Part shown: piece after piece, positions 9,309-11,374 of the stretch
How the letters are laid out: each line of letters starts with the position of its first letter
Numbering within the stretch: the stretch's first letter is position 1
Origin: Smittium mucronatum
Lineage: Eukaryota; Kickxellomycota; Harpellomycetes; Harpellales; Legeriomycetaceae
DNA length: 11,374 nucleotides
Direction of reading: 5' to 3'
Assembly: GCA_001953115.1 (NCBI GenBank)
Contig: LSSL01001384.1
Span: 4,513 to 15,886 of the forward strand
The notes under the pieces: generated by a model
Database searches by the model: none
The model's input: only the letters and a program-made list of their open reading frames with translations
What the model was told of the DNA's origin: nothing
Program-made: the position numbers and the translations under genes

Positions 9309-9915
9309 GCTCAAAATAGTTGAATAAAAGCCAATATAGACGAAATTTACCATTTAACCAATATTTAAGGAAAATTTTAAGGCAAATTTAAATATATAAA
9401 ATATATCATAACATTATTTTTTCACTTTAAGAACTATAATTGAGCTTTATTAATTAATTATTTTAGTATTTGTTTTTTATATTTGCTATTAGTTTTTTAT
9501 ATATAGTCTATATTTAAATTAAAAGCTTATTGTCCCCATTACAGTGAAAATTAAGGCTAAATAACATGTCAAAAAATTTGAATTATTTATTTTACAGAAA
9601 TTATAATAGCTTATTGATCGCATCTTGTAAAACGTTTAAATTTTAAAAAGTCTGATATTAATAACTCACTCGTTGAAAATGTTCTGAAATGATGATGCAA
9701 AAAAAAATCCTTGTTGAAAGAATGTGAATTAATTATTTATTGAGTAAAATATAATTTAAAAGATTTTATTTTTTTTATCGGAGTAATCCTTTTTATTTTA
9801 GTCTAAAACTTTTATAATTAAATTTCCAATTGATTTTTATGGTTTTTTGCACATCTGGAATTTTTAACCTAGCTTGTATGAGTTGTTGCAAAAAAAAGTT
9901 TAAATTGTAAAATAT

Positions 9916-9929
9916 AATCAAATTTGATT
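9916..9929. repeat. 14-base perfect palindrome
   Basis: AATCAAATTTGATT reads the same on both strands. A related interrupted palindrome, AATTTGATTCAAATT, lies at 10725-10739, and the surrounding DNA repeats the word TTGATT several times. With this base composition it may be chance. Confidence 0.4.
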
Positions 9930-10321
9930 GCAAAAAATCAAATTAGGTAAATTAAAATCGATTTGTTATAATTAAAACTAAAAATTAATTATTGTGTCAA
10001 ATAAAGTATAAAAAATCAATTTAGGCACATAATTGTAAATTTTTTATCAGAATTTGTTAAAAAATGTTAGAAAATTTATCAATTTTTAATCGAAAAATAA
10101 ATAATATTGGCTAATTGAAAATTTAAAAACATTAAATTATCCATTGCTCAGGCTAAGCTATACCCTAGTCGTTTGATGCAATTAGATACGCATTAGGATA
10201 ATATATTTCATCAAAAAAATGAAAATATTAAACATATAGGGAGTTGGGTGTCATTTGATATATTATTATACATAAATTGATTATACAAATTCTAGAGTCA
10301 TTAAGAATTTTTGATTTTTGA

Positions 10322-10636
10322 TTTAAAAATTTCTCTAAAAATAATCTATTATACCAACTTTTGTACGGTATAATTAGAGCTCTTAGGTTTAAAGATATGT
10401 TAACTCAAACAAATTTGGATTTTAATCACTATTTATTTCATTTTTTTTCTACCAAACTTAACCCTTTAATGTTCGATGGTACAAAAGTGGTTTTCATTTT
10501 TTATTCGGTTATATCTACAAAAAAAATAATATTTATAAAAAATTTAGTAAATCACGAAATTGAGCCAATTTAAAATTTAAATATTAGGATTATGAAAAAA
10601 TTCAGCCCTGAAAATGTTAAAGATTTTTTTCCTTAA
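10322..10636 (+). pseudogene. Broken open frame, unrecognised
   Basis: One plus-strand frame runs from just after the stop at 10319 to 10571, stops, then continues in the same frame with MKKFSPENVKDFFP to a second stop near 10634. The result is about 104 codons with a single internal stop. The text is protein-like (YGIIRALRFKDMLTQTNLDF; IIFIKNLVNHEIEPI) but matches no family I recognise. The first part has only a TTG start. It may belong with the remnant at 10922-11368, which reads in the same direction. It could be a decayed host gene, a transposon part, or chance. Confidence 0.25.
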
Positions 10637-10921
10637 TCCTACTTAAAAAATATCAATGAATAACCAAATTTTTTCTTTTTTACTTAATTTGATATATAAA
10701 TTATTGTTTGATTTTAGTTAATACAATTTGATTCAAATTTACTGATTTAATTTCTTTCAATCAGATTTGATTCGATTTTATTTGTTAAACAAAAAAAGAG
10801 AGGGTAGCATACATAAATTTTTGCTATTTGCATTAATAATAATTAACTTAGAAATCGAATAATTGAATTCTATTTGCACAAATTATATCTATGATCGATA
10901 AATATTTCCAATCAAATCTAA
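10637..10921. other. AT-rich spacer between two coding-like remnants
   Basis: Stops are frequent in all frames. The spacer contains several TTGATT words and the interrupted palindrome at 10725-10739. Nothing else is seen. Confidence 0.5.
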
Positions 10922-11368
10922 ATTATAAATCGAAAAATAAACCACATATTTTTATCAAAATTTGAGGATATATTTGGCTGTGAATTTTTAATTATGGTTC
11001 TGGGCGTTTGATTTACTCTCTGAATTTTTAAAAATATAGTTATTTTCTAATTTCAGCGCTGAAAAAATTCCAACCAATAATTATATTTACAATTTTAACA
11101 CTTTCGCTCAAAGGTGTCTAATTAATCTGATTTGTGAAATATTAATAAAATTATTTACCAAATTCAAAAATTTGGCCACAAAAGTGATAATTTTTTAAGT
11201 TGAAATCAACATATCATAAATATTGGGCACGAAAATAGCGTGGAATGGCCAATATTCTACGAAGGAGTTAAAATGTTCTCCAGTTTTATGATAAATAAGA
11301 GCTTTTAATTTCTACCCGAAAATTCGACCCTTTTCTGTAAGTTTGTTTTTTATCTGAATTTTTTATAG
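10922..11368 (+). pseudogene. Decayed gene remnant, unrecognised
   Basis: Three successive open stretches on the plus strand give continuous protein-like text across the right edge. Frame A (10922-11008) contains FLSKFEDIFGCEFLIMVLGV. Frame B (10992-11195, one stop at 11037) contains AFDLLSEFLK, then LFSNFSAEKIPTNNYIYNF and RCLINLICEILIKLFTKF. Frame A resumes (11204-11365, one stop at 11306) with NIGHENSVEWPIFYEGVKMF and FLPENSTLFCKF. Mixed polar and hydrophobic residues in place of the usual N/K/I/F noise argue for former coding sequence of roughly 145 codons, broken by two frameshifts and two stops. I do not recognise the family. The gene may extend beyond the window on the right. Confidence 0.35.
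11219..11256. repeat. Two-part hairpin
   Basis: AATATTGG (11219-11226) and CCAATATT (11249-11256) are perfect inverted repeats. Inside them CACG (11228-11231) and CGTG (11239-11242) form a second stem with a 7-base loop. The hairpin lies within the coding-like remnant, so it may be coincidental. Confidence 0.45.
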
Positions 11369-11374
11369 ATGTTT

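Larger units (their letters stand above)
8168..10321. other. Gene-poor AT-rich stretch
   Basis: About 2.1 kb without a supportable gene. The best minus-strand frame (8183-8431, ATG start, 82 codons) ends in a hydrophobic segment that could span a membrane, but its length is about what chance gives on two strands of such DNA. A slightly GC-richer patch (8509-8670, plus strand) has an open run of 33 codons ending at 8668. The stretch also holds the 53-base tandem duplication at 9203 and a palindrome at 9916-9929. I see no RNA gene. Confidence 0.55.

Noticed and set aside
1..11374. tRNA, rRNA, CRISPR array, or bacterial-type operon signals
   Set aside because: No cloverleaf with a recognisable T-loop, no rRNA core sequence, no regularly spaced repeats and no closely packed genes were seen on either strand.

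Overview
The window is about four-fifths A+T, has no tRNA or rRNA that I could recognise, and holds no intact gene of normal length. It reads as a gene-poor eukaryotic nuclear region filled with decayed class II (cut-and-paste) transposons. Two relics are clear: a piggyBac transposase pseudogene on the minus strand (about 2837-4620) and a MULE (Mutator-like) transposase pseudogene on the plus strand (about 6505-7755, perhaps continuing to about 8167). Extreme A+T content, intronless transposase frames and this pair of families would suit a large, AT-rich, transposon-laden genome such as that of some microsporidia. This is an inference; other AT-rich eukaryotes are possible.

Layout. Positions 1-2836 hold only simple repeats and a short coding-like patch. 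The piggyBac relic runs leftwards from about 4620. It keeps the family's landmarks in order: an N-terminal P-x-x-x-F...D-E-L block, an I-L-M-G-I...R-D-Y-W block, the first Asp (V-D-E-S-M), a Y-T-G-K/G-L-G block, the second Asp (F-F-D-K-F-F-T-S), the D-Y-N-K-Y-M block where the third Asp should be, and a Cys-rich C-terminus. It is broken by about seven stop codons and about six frameshifts, and the third catalytic Asp is a Lys. From 4621 to 6504 there is a field of imperfect direct and inverted repeats with no convincing gene.

The MULE relic keeps the D-S-T-F-K first-Asp motif, the core beta strands and the T-N-D-S-L-K/F-D block where family members carry the catalytic Glu; here that residue is Lys. 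It is broken by several frameshifts and stops. Positions 8168-10321 appear non-coding. The right end (10322-10636 and 10922-11368) has protein-like but stop-broken frames of an unrecognised gene or genes.

Functional reading: nothing here looks able to make a working protein. Both transposases have lost active-site residues as well as their reading frames, so the locus is best read as a transposon graveyard. Neither element's terminal inverted repeats nor target-site duplication could be fixed by eye. I did not find a new biological system in this window.
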